Below are positions 1 through 8,170 of a DNA stretch of 64,000 nucleotides, in pieces. The notes below the pieces were generated by a model that searched no databases, was not told where the DNA came from, and saw only the letters and a list, made by a program, of their open reading frames with translations. The translations under genes were made by a program, and so were the position numbers. Origin of the DNA: Pseudoduganella lurida (GTDB lineage Bacteria; Pseudomonadota; Gammaproteobacteria; Burkholderiales; Burkholderiaceae_D); NCBI RefSeq assembly GCF_007830455.1, contig NZ_VLLB01000010.1, positions 1 to 64,000 of the forward strand. Reading direction: 5' to 3'. Position 1 is the first letter of the stretch; each line of letters begins with the position of its first letter.

Positions 1-39
1 CTTTTTCCATTTCAGGTTTTGTGTTTGTGCGACAAACTA

Positions 40-160
40 GTGAGCAGAGTATTGTCCCTGCGGACAATACGGTCCTCGGGCTCGAAGGGTTTCGCCTGCA
101 AGCGGAACCGCGGCCCGCAGGATGTGGGAGAGCCCCGTCCGCTCCGCCAGCATTATGGAA
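40..160 (+). ncRNA. ssrS: candidate structured RNA, possibly 3' part of 6S RNA
   Basis: No plausible ORF covers this stretch. A short hairpin (ATTGTCC / GGACAAT, about 51-68) is followed at once by CGGTCC and a GC-rich segment ending in GGATGTGGGAGAG, then a strong terminator. In 6S RNA a small hairpin of the central bubble also precedes CGGUCC, and the 3' strand of the closing stem resembles the last part. The 5' half would lie left of the window, so the pairing cannot be tested here. Other structured RNAs or a leader remain possible. Confidence 0.35.
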
Positions 161-192
161 GGCGCTGTCATCGAAAGGTGACAGCGCCTTTT
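161..192 (+). terminator. rho-independent terminator
   Basis: A perfect 10-bp stem (161-170 with 179-188) closes an 8-nt loop and is followed by TTTTC. It ends the transcript entering from the left, probably the candidate RNA, and separates it from the gene that starts at 302. Confidence 0.8.
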
Positions 193-301
193 CATTTGCA
201 GGTTTTCATTTGCGTTTGTGCTACAGAACACATTCGCGTCTGGCTAAAACCAGCGACAATGAGCGTGCAACTTTCTTCTACCGCACCCTCCTGGAGCTCC
301 C

Positions 302-787
302 GTGATTTTCGGTTTTCTCAAGCCGCCTCCCCTGTCGCCGCGCCTGACCCGCCTGCGCGAGACCGTCCTCCTCAATACCCTGACACCGCTGGAACTGAAG
401 ATCGTCGATGGCCTGATGCACGAACGGCGCTACCTGGCCGGCGAGATCATCTTCGACGAGGGCGAGGAAGGCCAGGCGCTGTACCTCGTCACGGCCGGAC
501 ACGTGCAGATCAGCCGTACCGTGAACGGCGTCCCAGAGATCATCACCGAGCTGTCGCCGGGCGCGTTCTTCGGCGACCTGGCCCTGCTGGACAATTCCCC
601 CCGTACCGCCCAGGCCCGCGCCTGGGACGACTGCGAGCTGGCCGTGTTCTTCCGCGCGGACTTCATGAGCCTGATGGAAACCGATGCCGTCATCGGCTAC
701 AAGATCTCGCTGGCGCTGGCCCGCCACATCGGCGCGCGGCTGCGCGAGCGCATGTCGATCGACGCGCCGCACATGGAGGTGCTGTGA
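302..787 (+). CDS. cyclic nucleotide-binding domain protein
   Basis: The 161-residue protein is almost entirely one CRP-type beta-roll. Residues about 40-125 carry the cNMP fold signatures (GEIIFDEGEEGQALYLV, then GAFFGDLALLDNSPRTAQARA, where the phosphate-binding cassette lies). No helix-turn-helix follows, so it is not a complete CRP/FNR transcription factor. It is probably a stand-alone cytoplasmic ligand sensor, or a regulatory subunit for the permease encoded next. The GTG start at 302 has GGAG five bases upstream. Its stop overlaps the GTG of the next gene (GTGA), so the two are translationally coupled. The ligand cannot be told from sequence. Confidence 0.85.
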   Translation: MIFGFLKPPPLSPRLTRLRETVLLNTLTPLELKIVDGLMHERRYLAGEIIFDEGEEGQALYLVTAGHVQISRTVNGVPEIITELSPGAFFGDLALLDNSPRTAQARAWDDCELAVFFRADFMSLMETDAVIGYKISLALARHIGARLRERMSIDAPHMEVL

Positions 788-1902
788 CGCAGGACCAGCA
801 CCAGTCCGGCCCGATCGTCTGGTGCGGCATCATTGCCGCCACGTGCGCGCTGGTCTTCCTGATGCAGCAGGTGCTGTGGCTGTCCGTGCCGTTCCTGCTG
901 GCCGTCATCCTGTACTACGTGATGCTGTCGCCATTCCAGCGCCTGCTGCGCATGGGCTTTACCCGCAATACGGCGGCGGTACTCGTGGGGTTCGGCTTCG
1001 GCATCGTCACGCTGCTGGCGGCGCTGATCGCGATCGTCTGGATTCCCGCACCCGAAACGGGCTGGGCCAACATGCCCACCCGCTACCTGTCCGCCGGCGT
1101 GGGCTTCGTGCGCAACATGCTGGCCGCGCTGGAACACCAGTTCCCGTTCCTGCAGCCGGCCCACCTGGGCGATTCCGTCGAGCGCAACCTGGCGCTGTAT
1201 TCGCGCGACTTCCTCCAGCATCACCTGACGGACCTGCTCGTTGCGATGGCGGCCTGGGTGCCGTCGCTGCTGCTGGCGCCGTTCCTGTCGTTCTTCTTCC
1301 TGCGCGACGGCCGCCGCTTCAAGCGCTTCCTGGCGCGCGCCGTGCCGAACGCGTTCTTTGAAAAGACGCTGTTCCTGCTGCACGAAGTCGACCAGACGGC
1401 GCGCCGCTATTTCCAGGGCATGCTGAAGCTGACGGCGATCGACACGGTCGTGCTGGCGCTGGGCCTGTGGGCCATCGGCCTGCCGTCGCCGCTGCTGCTC
1501 GGGCTGATCGCCGCCGTGCTGGCGTGGGTGCCGTATGTCGGCTCGATCGTCGGCTGCCTCGTCGTGATCCTGGTGGCATCGATCGAGGCGCCGGACAACA
1601 ACGTGGTGGCCTACAGCGCGATCTGCGTGTTCATCGCGGCGCGCCTGCTGGACGATTTCGTGTTCATGCCGATGACGCTGGGCCGCAGCCTGCGCATCCA
1701 CCCGCTGGTGACGGTGGTGATGATCTTCATCGGCGGCGCGCTGGCCGGCGTGACGGGCCTGATGCTGGTGCTGCCGCTGCTGGGCGTGGTGATGGTGGTG
1801 GGCGAGACGCTGGGCGTGCTGATCACGGATGCGCGGCTGCAGGCGCGGCACCGGTATGCGCGCTCGCTGCGGGTGAAGGAAGCGAGCGTGGACCTGAAAT
1901 AG
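784..1902 (+). CDS. AI-2E family transporter / PerM-like permease
   Basis: The 372-residue polytopic membrane protein belongs to the AI-2E exporter (PerM, formerly UPF0118) family. Hydrophobic segments cluster near the N-terminus (two within the first 65 residues, a third soon after) and again over roughly residues 150-350. The conserved mid-region ALGLWAIGLPSPLLLGLIA and the following WVPYVGSIVG are typical of the family. Members move small solutes or ions; the real substrate is unknown here. The GTG start at 784 is chosen because it overlaps the preceding stop by four bases and gives normal family length. A longer in-frame reading from position 19 runs through RNA and another gene's frame and is rejected. 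Confidence 0.85.
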   Translation: MTQDQHQSGPIVWCGIIAATCALVFLMQQVLWLSVPFLLAVILYYVMLSPFQRLLRMGFTRNTAAVLVGFGFGIVTLLAALIAIVWIPAPETGWANMPTRYLSAGVGFVRNMLAALEHQFPFLQPAHLGDSVERNLALYSRDFLQHHLTDLLVAMAAWVPSLLLAPFLSFFFLRDGRRFKRFLARAVPNAFFEKTLFLLHEVDQTARRYFQGMLKLTAIDTVVLALGLWAIGLPSPLLLGLIAAVLAWVPYVGSIVGCLVVILVASIEAPDNNVVAYSAICVFIAARLLDDFVFMPMTLGRSLRIHPLVTVVMIFIGGALAGVTGLMLVLPLLGVVMVVGETLGVLITDARLQARHRYARSLRVKEASVDLK

Positions 1903-1910
1903 TTGCCAGA

Positions 1911-1933
1911 AAAATGGGGTCTGTCCCCATTTT
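1911..1933. repeat. family A palindromic repeat, copy 1
   Basis: An almost perfect palindrome built on TGGGGTCTGTCCCCA flanked by AAA/TTT lies nine bases after the permease stop. The same core recurs three times at 63575-63680. This suggests a dispersed REP-like element rather than a gene-specific terminator. Confidence 0.75.
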
Positions 1934-1942
1934 CGAGGCAAC

Positions 1943-1971
1943 AAAAAAAGGGGAGCCGAGGCTCCCCTTTT
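1943..1971. terminator. bidirectional terminator between convergent genes
   Basis: A stem of GGGGAGCC / GGCTCCCC with a 3-base loop is flanked by an A-run on the left and a T-run on the right. It can therefore terminate both the rightward permease transcript and the leftward ahpF transcript. Confidence 0.85.
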
Positions 1972-1988
1972 GCTTGCGCCGATAAAGC

Positions 1989-3581
1989 TTACGCGGCGGC
2001 GGCCAGCGTGGCCTGCTCCGCTTCCACTTCGTCGTCGCCGGAGCGGATCAGGTGGTCGAAGGCGGACAGTGCGGCCGTCGCGCCGGCGCCCACGGCGATC
2101 ACGATCTGCTTGTACGGCACGGTGGTCACGTCGCCGGCGCCGAACACGCCCGGTACCGAGGTCTGGCCCTTCGCGTCGATCTCGATCTCGCCATGCTTCG
2201 ACAGCGCCACGGTGCCCTTCAGCCATTCCGTGTTCGGCACCAGGCCGATCTGCACGAACACGCCTTCCAGGTCGACACGATGCACTTCATTCGTGTTGCG
2301 GTCCTTGTACGACAGGCCGTTCACCTTCTTGCCATCGCCATGGATCTCGGTCGTGGCGGCCGACATCAGGATCGTCACGTTCGGCAGCGAGCGCAGCTTG
2401 CGCTGCAGGACGGCGTCGGCACGCAGTTCGTTACCGAACTCGATCAGCGTCACGTGCTGGACGATGCCGGCCAGGTCGATCGCCGCTTCCACGCCCGAGT
2501 TGCCGCCGCCGATCACGGACACGCGCTTGCCCTTGAACAGCGGACCATCGCAGTGCGGGCAGTAGGCAACACCGTGGTTGCGGTATTCCTTCTCGCCCGG
2601 CACGTTGATCTCGCGCCACCGTGCACCGGTGGACAGGATCACGGTCTTCGCCTTCAGCACGGCGCCGGTGGCCGTGTGGATCTCGTTGACCTTGCCCGGC
2701 ACCAGCTTCACGGCACGCTGGGTATTCATGATGTCGACTTCATATTCCTTGACGTGCTGTTCCAGCGCCACGGCGAATTTCGGGCCATCGGTTTCCTTGA
2801 TGGAGACGAAGTTCTCGATCGCCAGCGTATCGAGCACCTGGCCGCCGAAACGCTCGGCCAGCACACCCGTGTTGATGCCTTTGCGGGCCGCGTAGATCGC
2901 GGACGCCGCGCCGGCAGGACCGCCGCCGACGATCAGCACGTCGAACACGTCCTTCTTGTTCAGTTCAGCCGCCTGGCGGGCACCGGCGTTGGTGTCCAGC
3001 TTGGCGAGGATTTCTTCCACGTTCGTGCGGCCCTGGCCGAAGTGCTGGCCGTTCAGGAACATCATCGGTACCGCCATGATCTGGCGCTCTTCGACTTCCT
3101 TCTGGAACACGCCGCCATCGATCGTGGTGACCTTGATGCGCGGGTTGATGACCGACATCGTGTTCAGTGCCTGCACGACTTCCGGGCAGTTGTGGCACGA
3201 CAGCGAGATGAAGGTCTCGAATTCGAAATCGCCGTCCAGGTTGCGGATCTGTTCGATCGTCGCTTCGTCCAGCTTGATCGTGTGGCCGCCCACATGCAGC
3301 AGGGCCAGCACCAGCGAGGTGAACTCATGGCCCATCGGGATGCCGGCAAAACGCACACCGATGTCGGTGCCGGCACGGTTGATCGAGAACGACGGCTTGC
3401 GCACGTTGGCAGCGTCGTCCCGGACCAGGGTGATCTTGTCGCTCAAGCCGTCGATATCGGCGAGCAGTTGCTGCATTTCCTGCGCTTTCGCAGAGTCATC
3501 CAGCGATGCAACGATCTCAATCGGCTGCACCACTTTTTCCAGATAGGCTTTCAGTTGGGTTTTGAGATTTGCATCCAGCAT
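1989..3581 (-). CDS. ahpF: alkyl hydroperoxide reductase subunit F
   Basis: AhpF passes electrons from NADH through FAD and two disulfides to AhpC, supporting peroxide detoxification in the cytosol. The 530-residue protein aligns by eye with E. coli AhpF from the first residue (MLDANLKTQLKAYLEKV). An N-terminal double-thioredoxin domain carries CHNC near residue 129. An FAD-binding GGGPAGAASAIYAARKG follows near residue 220, then the pyridine-nucleotide domain with CPHC near 345 and GGGNSGVEAA. The ATG at 3581 matches the family start; an upstream in-frame extension of 13 residues is rejected. It lies 73 bp downstream of ahpC with a hairpin between them, so it probably shares the ahpC promoter at lower expression. 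Confidence 0.97.
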   Translation of the reverse strand: MLDANLKTQLKAYLEKVVQPIEIVASLDDSAKAQEMQQLLADIDGLSDKITLVRDDAANVRKPSFSINRAGTDIGVRFAGIPMGHEFTSLVLALLHVGGHTIKLDEATIEQIRNLDGDFEFETFISLSCHNCPEVVQALNTMSVINPRIKVTTIDGGVFQKEVEERQIMAVPMMFLNGQHFGQGRTNVEEILAKLDTNAGARQAAELNKKDVFDVLIVGGGPAGAASAIYAARKGINTGVLAERFGGQVLDTLAIENFVSIKETDGPKFAVALEQHVKEYEVDIMNTQRAVKLVPGKVNEIHTATGAVLKAKTVILSTGARWREINVPGEKEYRNHGVAYCPHCDGPLFKGKRVSVIGGGNSGVEAAIDLAGIVQHVTLIEFGNELRADAVLQRKLRSLPNVTILMSAATTEIHGDGKKVNGLSYKDRNTNEVHRVDLEGVFVQIGLVPNTEWLKGTVALSKHGEIEIDAKGQTSVPGVFGAGDVTTVPYKQIVIAVGAGATAALSAFDHLIRSGDDEVEAEQATLAAAA

Positions 3582-3608
3582 GACATTTCCTTTTTCTGCA
3601 TTCTGTTT

Positions 3609-3632
3609 GCTGCCGGGCACACGCCCGGCAGC
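3609..3632 (-). other. intercistronic hairpin between ahpC and ahpF
   Basis: A perfect 10-bp stem (GCTGCCGGGC / GCCCGGCAGC, loop of four) sits between the ahpC stop and the ahpF start. No U-run follows on the transcribed strand, so it is more likely an mRNA-stabilising or partial attenuation structure than a full terminator. It would favour AhpC over AhpF. Confidence 0.6.
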
Positions 3633-3654
3633 TGTACTACCTACTTTTTATTGC

Positions 3655-4218
3655 TTAGATCTTGCCGACCAGGTCCAGCGACGGGGTCAGGGTGGCAGCG
3701 CCTTCCGACCACTTGGCTGGGCACACTTCGCCCGGGTGGGAAGCAACGTACTGGGCAGCCTTCACTTTGCGCAGCAGCTCGGTTGCATCGCGGCCGATGC
3801 CGTTGTCGTGGATTTCCAGGACCTTGATGAAGCCGTCAGGATTGATCACGAAGGTGCCGCGCAGTGCCAGGCCTTCTTCTTCGATCAGCACCTGGAAGTT
3901 GCGGGACAGCGTTGCGGTCGGGTCGCCGATCAGCGGGTACTGCACTTTCTTGATGGCGTCCGACGTGTCGTGCCATGCCTTGTGGGCGAAGTGGGTGTCG
4001 GTGGAGATACCGTACACTTCCACGCCCAGCTTCTGGAATTCGGCGTAGTTATCGGCCAGGTCTTCCAGTTCGGTCGGGCAGACGAACGTGAAGTCAGCCG
4101 GGTAGAACACGAAGACCGACCACTTGCCCTTCAGGGACTCTTCGCTCAGTTCGATGAACTTGCCGTTGTGGTAAGCATTGGCTTTGAACGGCTTGATTTG
4201 GGTGTTGATCAGGGACAT
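3655..4218 (-). CDS. ahpC: alkyl hydroperoxide reductase subunit C (2-Cys peroxiredoxin)
   Basis: AhpC reduces hydrogen peroxide, organic peroxides and peroxynitrite and is recycled by AhpF. The 187-residue sequence is the usual length. The peroxidatic cysteine is in FTFVCPTELEDL near residue 47 and the resolving cysteine is in GEVCPAKW near residue 166. A purine-rich Shine-Dalgarno (GAGGAAAA) precedes the ATG at 4218. Upstream lie a possible -10 (TAAACT, 4264-4259 on the minus strand) and an OxyR-like operator just beyond the -35 position. This is the arrangement expected for an OxyR-activated gene. Confidence 0.97.
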   Translation of the reverse strand: MSLINTQIKPFKANAYHNGKFIELSEESLKGKWSVFVFYPADFTFVCPTELEDLADNYAEFQKLGVEVYGISTDTHFAHKAWHDTSDAIKKVQYPLIGDPTATLSRNFQVLIEEEGLALRGTFVINPDGFIKVLEIHDNGIGRDATELLRKVKAAQYVASHPGEVCPAKWSEGAATLTPSLDLVGKI

Positions 4219-4287
4219 TTGCGTTTTCCTCGTGAGGGTTGTGAATCAATGAGTACGTAGTTTAACGAGCTCTCGGCTATTTGAAAA

Positions 4288-4324
4288 ATTGATTGTCACA
4301 ATAAAGTCAATTGAGTTTGACTAT
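4288..4324. promoter_or_regulatory. OxyR-type operator upstream of ahpC
   Basis: Four tetranucleotides spaced exactly as in the OxyR consensus (ATAG-N7-CTAT-N7-ATAG-N7-CTAT) are present: ATTG at 4288, CAAT at 4299, ATTG at 4310 and CTAT at 4321. That is 13 of 16 core bases in perfect register, and an extra CTAT lies one period further left at 4277. It ends about 70 bp from the ahpC start, next to the expected -35 region. Confidence 0.65.
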
Positions 4325-4325
4325 C

Positions 4326-4353
4326 GTGACAGGCTAGCGAGACCCGGTATTAT
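4326..4353 (+). promoter_or_regulatory. possible rightward sigma-70 promoter toward the T6SS effector
   Basis: GTGACA (4326-4331) and TATTAT (4348-4353) are separated by 16 bp and point toward the effector gene that starts at 4480. The -35 hexamer directly adjoins the OxyR-like operator. No transcript data support it; it is a pattern match only. Confidence 0.35.
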
Positions 4354-4479
4354 CGTCGTTCCAGGCCGTCGTGCACCAGCGGCCCGAACAGTGCTCCGTG
4401 GGGGACTTATTAATGAGATAATATTTTCCTATAGCCAGTATTCACGGGTCGCGTTCCGACCACCGCCGAGCACACGCCT

Positions 4480-7404
4480 ATGCCCTGCACGAATCCACAG
4501 AACCCGAACTGCCCGAACTGCAACAAGTCCGGGCTGGCCATCCTGCCGGTCCGCTACGCCGTCGTACCGCAAACCATCGATGCAGCGCTTCCGGCACCGC
4601 TGGGCAACAAGGTCGCCGACGTCAAGCTCACCCAGTACAAATATGCGTTGCGGACACTTCGGCAGGGGTACCTCTACGTATTTCACGAGAAGCATCCGCG
4701 CGGCAGCCAGATCACGTGGGAGGTCTACAGCGTCAGCGAGGCGGGAACGCTCTGGAAGCAGCTGTCGCCGGAAGCGATGAAGCCCGTGAACGAGGAACCG
4801 GCCTGCTCCCGCGACGGCCATAACCTGCCCGCCTCCGTCATCACCATCGAATCACCCGAGAAATGCAAGCGGGTCTGGATCGCGTTTTCCGAGCATCGCT
4901 GGAGCAAGGAAACCTTCGACGACTTCGCGAAGGACGCGAAGATGCGAGATCGCCGCATGCAGACGTTCCTGCCGGCGACATGGGTAACGGCCGGCGGCTA
5001 CCGGCATGGCCTGCCGGCCACCAGGGCGAACATCGAGCAGGTCCTGGAATACAAGCCCGGCTTCCATGCCGATACGCTGAATGGTGCGGCGATTCCGGCG
5101 ATCAGCGAGGAAAGCGGCGCGCACAGGCAGCGGTCGCTGGCGATGCTGACCACGCGCTACAGGGCCGTCGCGCGCAAGGACCAGAGCGAGCCGCTGGCGA
5201 AGCTCATGCAGCAGATCAGCCGGAACCCGAAAGGCAAGGACCATCCGCCCATCATGATCGGCTTGTGGGATGCGGTGGGCATCGTCCATGAACTGAACGG
5301 GTTCCGTAACGAGACCACCGGCTGGGTGGAGAAGTACAACGCCGAACGCGATTTGCAGGTGTCGGCCATGATGGCCATCGAAGGCCTGAAGAACGCGCTG
5401 TCGAAAAAGGCGGCCGAGGACGTCGACGAATATCAGAAGCAGGCCATCGAGAATTCCACGTGGCAGGGCGACACCACCCAGCGGCGTCTCAACGCGGCAA
5501 AACTGCCGGCGCCGCAGCGCGCCAACCAGCTGGAAATCTGCGACATCATCGATGACTGGAAACAGCGCAAGGTGCCCGGCTCGCTGTACATGATCAGGCT
5601 GGATCAGGCGAATTACCTGAGCGAACCGGCGCGCGGCGCGGAGATCGCCCAGATCAAGAAGGAAGCCAACGAGCTGGTGGCGCTGCGGCAGAAGAACGCA
5701 GCAAAGAATATCGAAGGCGCGCGCGCCAATGCCTGGGCAAAGTATGAGGATCAGCTGGCTGGCGGGGCTGGGGGGAAGAAGCTGTATGAGCTCTACAAGA
5801 TCAATTACGACAAATTCCTGATGGCCGCCGCCAGGTTGATGAACGAGCGTGCCGCCGATCTCGTCACCTGGCTCGAATCGCGCTATCTGGTCGACGCCTT
5901 CACGGAATTCCACGGTGCGAGTATTGCAGATGGCATTGCTTACGATGCGCACGTCGGGCAGGCTATTTTCGGCATGCAAACGAGCGAGGCTGGCCAGAAG
6001 AAACTCGATGCCTGGATCGAGGACCTGAAAACCGGCGAGCAGAATCTGCTGTGGCGATCGGTCGCCCTCAACCAGACCGCCGGCCTGGCCGAGCTGGACA
6101 GCTACCTTGCGGAAGCGGCGCAACATGCCGCCAAAAAAACACCCGGCGGCTCGATCGACTGGCTGACCACCATGTCGAAATCGCTCAAGGCATTGATCGA
6201 CACCTACAAGAAATTCGCCAGCTTTAACAGCTCGAACACGGATGCCGCTTCGGAGAAAGGCAGCAAGGCCTTCGGCGTCAAGCTCAACCCCATCAATGCC
6301 CGTGGCACGGACCTCGTCGTGATGACGGCCGGGGAACGTATTTTCGGCCAGTTCCGTATTTTCGGCCTGGCCGACTACGCCAGTGAAAAGATGATCCAGC
6401 ATCTCTTTGGCGTGCGGGCCCTGCTGACACCTGCGGAATCGCTGAAGCTGATCAATGTTCAGGTAGCGAACGAACCGGCAGTCCGCTCCCAGCTCCTGAA
6501 AAGCCTGCGTGAATCGAAAGCCGGCTCGCTCAGCGCCGCAAAGGAGTTGAAGACCAAACAATCGGAAGCGCTGGGCAAGGCCTGGAAGGATTTCAACGAG
6601 ACCAATGCCAAGGCGGCCAACTCGATGCGCGATGCAAGACTGGCACTGCTGATCATGCTGGTCGAAGGCGTCAATTTCAGCAAGCTGCTCAATGATTGCC
6701 TGACCAAGAATGACAAGAAGAGCTGGCTGTCGTTGGCCGCATCCGGCATGACGATTTCCAGCGCCCTGTTCGATCTGGCGACCGTGCCGGTGAAGGCGGT
6801 TGCAAAAGGCGCCGGCGACAGCTGGTCGTTCCAACGGCTGAAGCTCATCGGCGGGGTACTCAGCACGCTGGCCGCTTCCCTGACGGCGTATATCGATGTC
6901 AACGAGGCGGAAAAAAAGCGGGCACAGGGCGAGCGGCTGGTGTCTTCCCTTTACCTGCTCAAGGCATTCGTCGGTGGCACGGGCGCCGTCCTGACCTTCG
7001 CGACCACATTCACGTATTCCGCACCCGTGCTTGGCCGCATGCTGGGCAGACCAGCCCTCGGCACGGCCGCGCGGGTCGCTGGCGGCCGGGCGGCCGCGAT
7101 CATTGCGACGCGCATCCTGTTCATGTCGGTGGGCGCCTGGGTCACCGTTGTCGCTTTCGGCATCCAGATCCTGATCTGGGTGTTCAGCAGGAACGATCTG
7201 GAGATATGGTGCGCCCGGTGCACGTTCGGCGTCGATGGCAAATCCGACGAACGGTACAAATCCGTCAACGAACAAACCACGGCCCTGGAAGATACGATGG
7301 TCGGCATGGGCATGGCACCGGCGCCCGCAGCGAAGACGCCAACAGCACAAGAACTTCTGGCACTACCTCGGCCAAGTGTCGAGGAAATGATGATGCATGA
7401 TTAA
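4480..7404 (+). CDS. T6SS effector, VasX / BTH_I2691-like pore-forming protein
   Basis: The 974-residue protein starts with a Cys-rich N-terminus (Cys 3, 11, 14) followed by a region like the toxin VasX N-terminal domain (for example YALRTLRQGYLYVFHEK near residue 55). A long alpha-helical, charged middle follows. Strongly hydrophobic segments fall at about 750-770, 789-808, 820-845 and 872-904, with a polar tail to 974. Known VasX-type proteins are delivered by T6SS and insert into target inner membranes through C-terminal transmembrane segments. The next gene, 15 bp downstream, encodes a membrane protein that fits as immunity. The N-terminal assignment is by recognition, not a profile search. 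No clear Shine-Dalgarno precedes the ATG. Confidence 0.75.
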   Translation: MPCTNPQNPNCPNCNKSGLAILPVRYAVVPQTIDAALPAPLGNKVADVKLTQYKYALRTLRQGYLYVFHEKHPRGSQITWEVYSVSEAGTLWKQLSPEAMKPVNEEPACSRDGHNLPASVITIESPEKCKRVWIAFSEHRWSKETFDDFAKDAKMRDRRMQTFLPATWVTAGGYRHGLPATRANIEQVLEYKPGFHADTLNGAAIPAISEESGAHRQRSLAMLTTRYRAVARKDQSEPLAKLMQQISRNPKGKDHPPIMIGLWDAVGIVHELNGFRNETTGWVEKYNAERDLQVSAMMAIEGLKNALSKKAAEDVDEYQKQAIENSTWQGDTTQRRLNAAKLPAPQRANQLEICDIIDDWKQRKVPGSLYMIRLDQANYLSEPARGAEIAQIKKEANELVALRQKNAAKNIEGARANAWAKYEDQLAGGAGGKKLYELYKINYDKFLMAAARLMNERAADLVTWLESRYLVDAFTEFHGASIADGIAYDAHVGQAIFGMQTSEAGQKKLDAWIEDLKTGEQNLLWRSVALNQTAGLAELDSYLAEAAQHAAKKTPGGSIDWLTTMSKSLKALIDTYKKFASFNSSNTDAASEKGSKAFGVKLNPINARGTDLVVMTAGERIFGQFRIFGLADYASEKMIQHLFGVRALLTPAESLKLINVQVANEPAVRSQLLKSLRESKAGSLSAAKELKTKQSEALGKAWKDFNETNAKAANSMRDARLALLIMLVEGVNFSKLLNDCLTKNDKKSWLSLAASGMTISSALFDLATVPVKAVAKGAGDSWSFQRLKLIGGVLSTLAASLTAYIDVNEAEKKRAQGERLVSSLYLLKAFVGGTGAVLTFATTFTYSAPVLGRMLGRPALGTAARVAGGRAAAIIATRILFMSVGAWVTVVAFGIQILIWVFSRNDLEIWCARCTFGVDGKSDERYKSVNEQTTALEDTMVGMGMAPAPAAKTPTAQELLALPRPSVEEMMMHD

Positions 7405-7419
7405 GGCGACTGCAAACCG

Positions 7420-8163
7420 ATGACTGACTTTGTTGAACATCCACGCGGCGACGGACTGGTACATATCGGCGGCGTCATCGAGAATTACCGGGTGGTCCGT
7501 GAATCCGCGAGCTTTGTCTTCACAAAAGGCGATCAAAGGAGCTTCGGGGCGATTGCCATCGCCGCTTCGCTGGCCGGACTGGGCGCACAGGCCATCTCGG
7601 TTGCAAGCAATGCCACCGCGCTGGACGAGGAAGCCGATCACGTCCATTTCGACATCGACGGGTTGGCCGTCAGCGGCTGGCTATGGCGCAGTCCGTTCAA
7701 GGAAGGCGACCGCGTCGAGATTGCAGCGGAGTGGCGCTCCGATCACTACGAGGTGTTCGGCATCGCCAGACCGGCAGACAGAACGATTGCCTTGTACCCT
7801 CACTGCACGCGCGGCAAGGTCACGCACATCAGGAACGCGATCAAGTGGCTGATTTATGCCGCCATATTCTTCGACGTCGGTGTGGTGGCACTTTCCAGCA
7901 CGCTCAATACGACCATCGTCGAATACTGGACAGGCGCCTTCAAGGCTGGTGCGGGATGGGTCATCGGCGCCATCCATCTGGTCATGGCTTTCGCTGTCTA
8001 CAGCATGACAAAAAAATGGCTGCCGTTCGTCAGGGTGGCGGAAAAAGTATTCAGCACGCTGGGATTGCCGTCTCCGGGCAATGTGGACCTCGTGAAGTCA
8101 TCGCGCGGCAAGCAGCAACCCGACGACACCTTCGAATTCGGCGCCATGTACTTCCGCTATTGA
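7420..8163 (+). CDS. putative immunity membrane protein for the VasX-like effector
   Basis: The 247-residue protein has a hydrophobic stretch at about 43-63 and two clear transmembrane segments at about 137-162 and 176-196, with a conserved tail ending in FEFGAMYFRY. It lies 15 bp after the effector in the same direction. A close paralogue follows immediately, as is common for immunity genes. The size, topology and place recall TsiV2, the VasX immunity protein of Vibrio, but direct homology to TsiV2 was not established. Similar proteins are sometimes labelled putative T6SS effectors, so an accessory or effector role cannot be excluded. Confidence 0.6.
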   Translation: MTDFVEHPRGDGLVHIGGVIENYRVVRESASFVFTKGDQRSFGAIAIAASLAGLGAQAISVASNATALDEEADHVHFDIDGLAVSGWLWRSPFKEGDRVEIAAEWRSDHYEVFGIARPADRTIALYPHCTRGKVTHIRNAIKWLIYAAIFFDVGVVALSSTLNTTIVEYWTGAFKAGAGWVIGAIHLVMAFAVYSMTKKWLPFVRVAEKVFSTLGLPSPGNVDLVKSSRGKQQPDDTFEFGAMYFRY

Positions 8164-8170
8164 TCCGTCG

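Noticed and set aside
141..151. CTCCGCCA at the end of a GC-rich segment, like the 3' end of a tRNA-Ser.
   Set aside because: No T-loop (TTCGAAT-like), anticodon arm or acceptor pairing fits upstream.
19..783. A 5' extension of the PerM-like permease to position 19 (about 255 extra residues).
   Set aside because: The extension has no family resemblance, runs through the candidate RNA, the terminator and the cNMP gene in another frame, and the GTG at 784 gives a coupled start and normal length.
2052..3827. A long open frame on the plus strand opposite ahpF and ahpC.
   Set aside because: Its composition (runs of H, R, Q, A) is that of an antisense shadow in GC-rich DNA, and ahpF/ahpC are unambiguous on the other strand. 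The same applies to long antisense frames opposite the effector, vgrG, the sensor, ygiQ, priA, SNF2, hisD/hisG and others.
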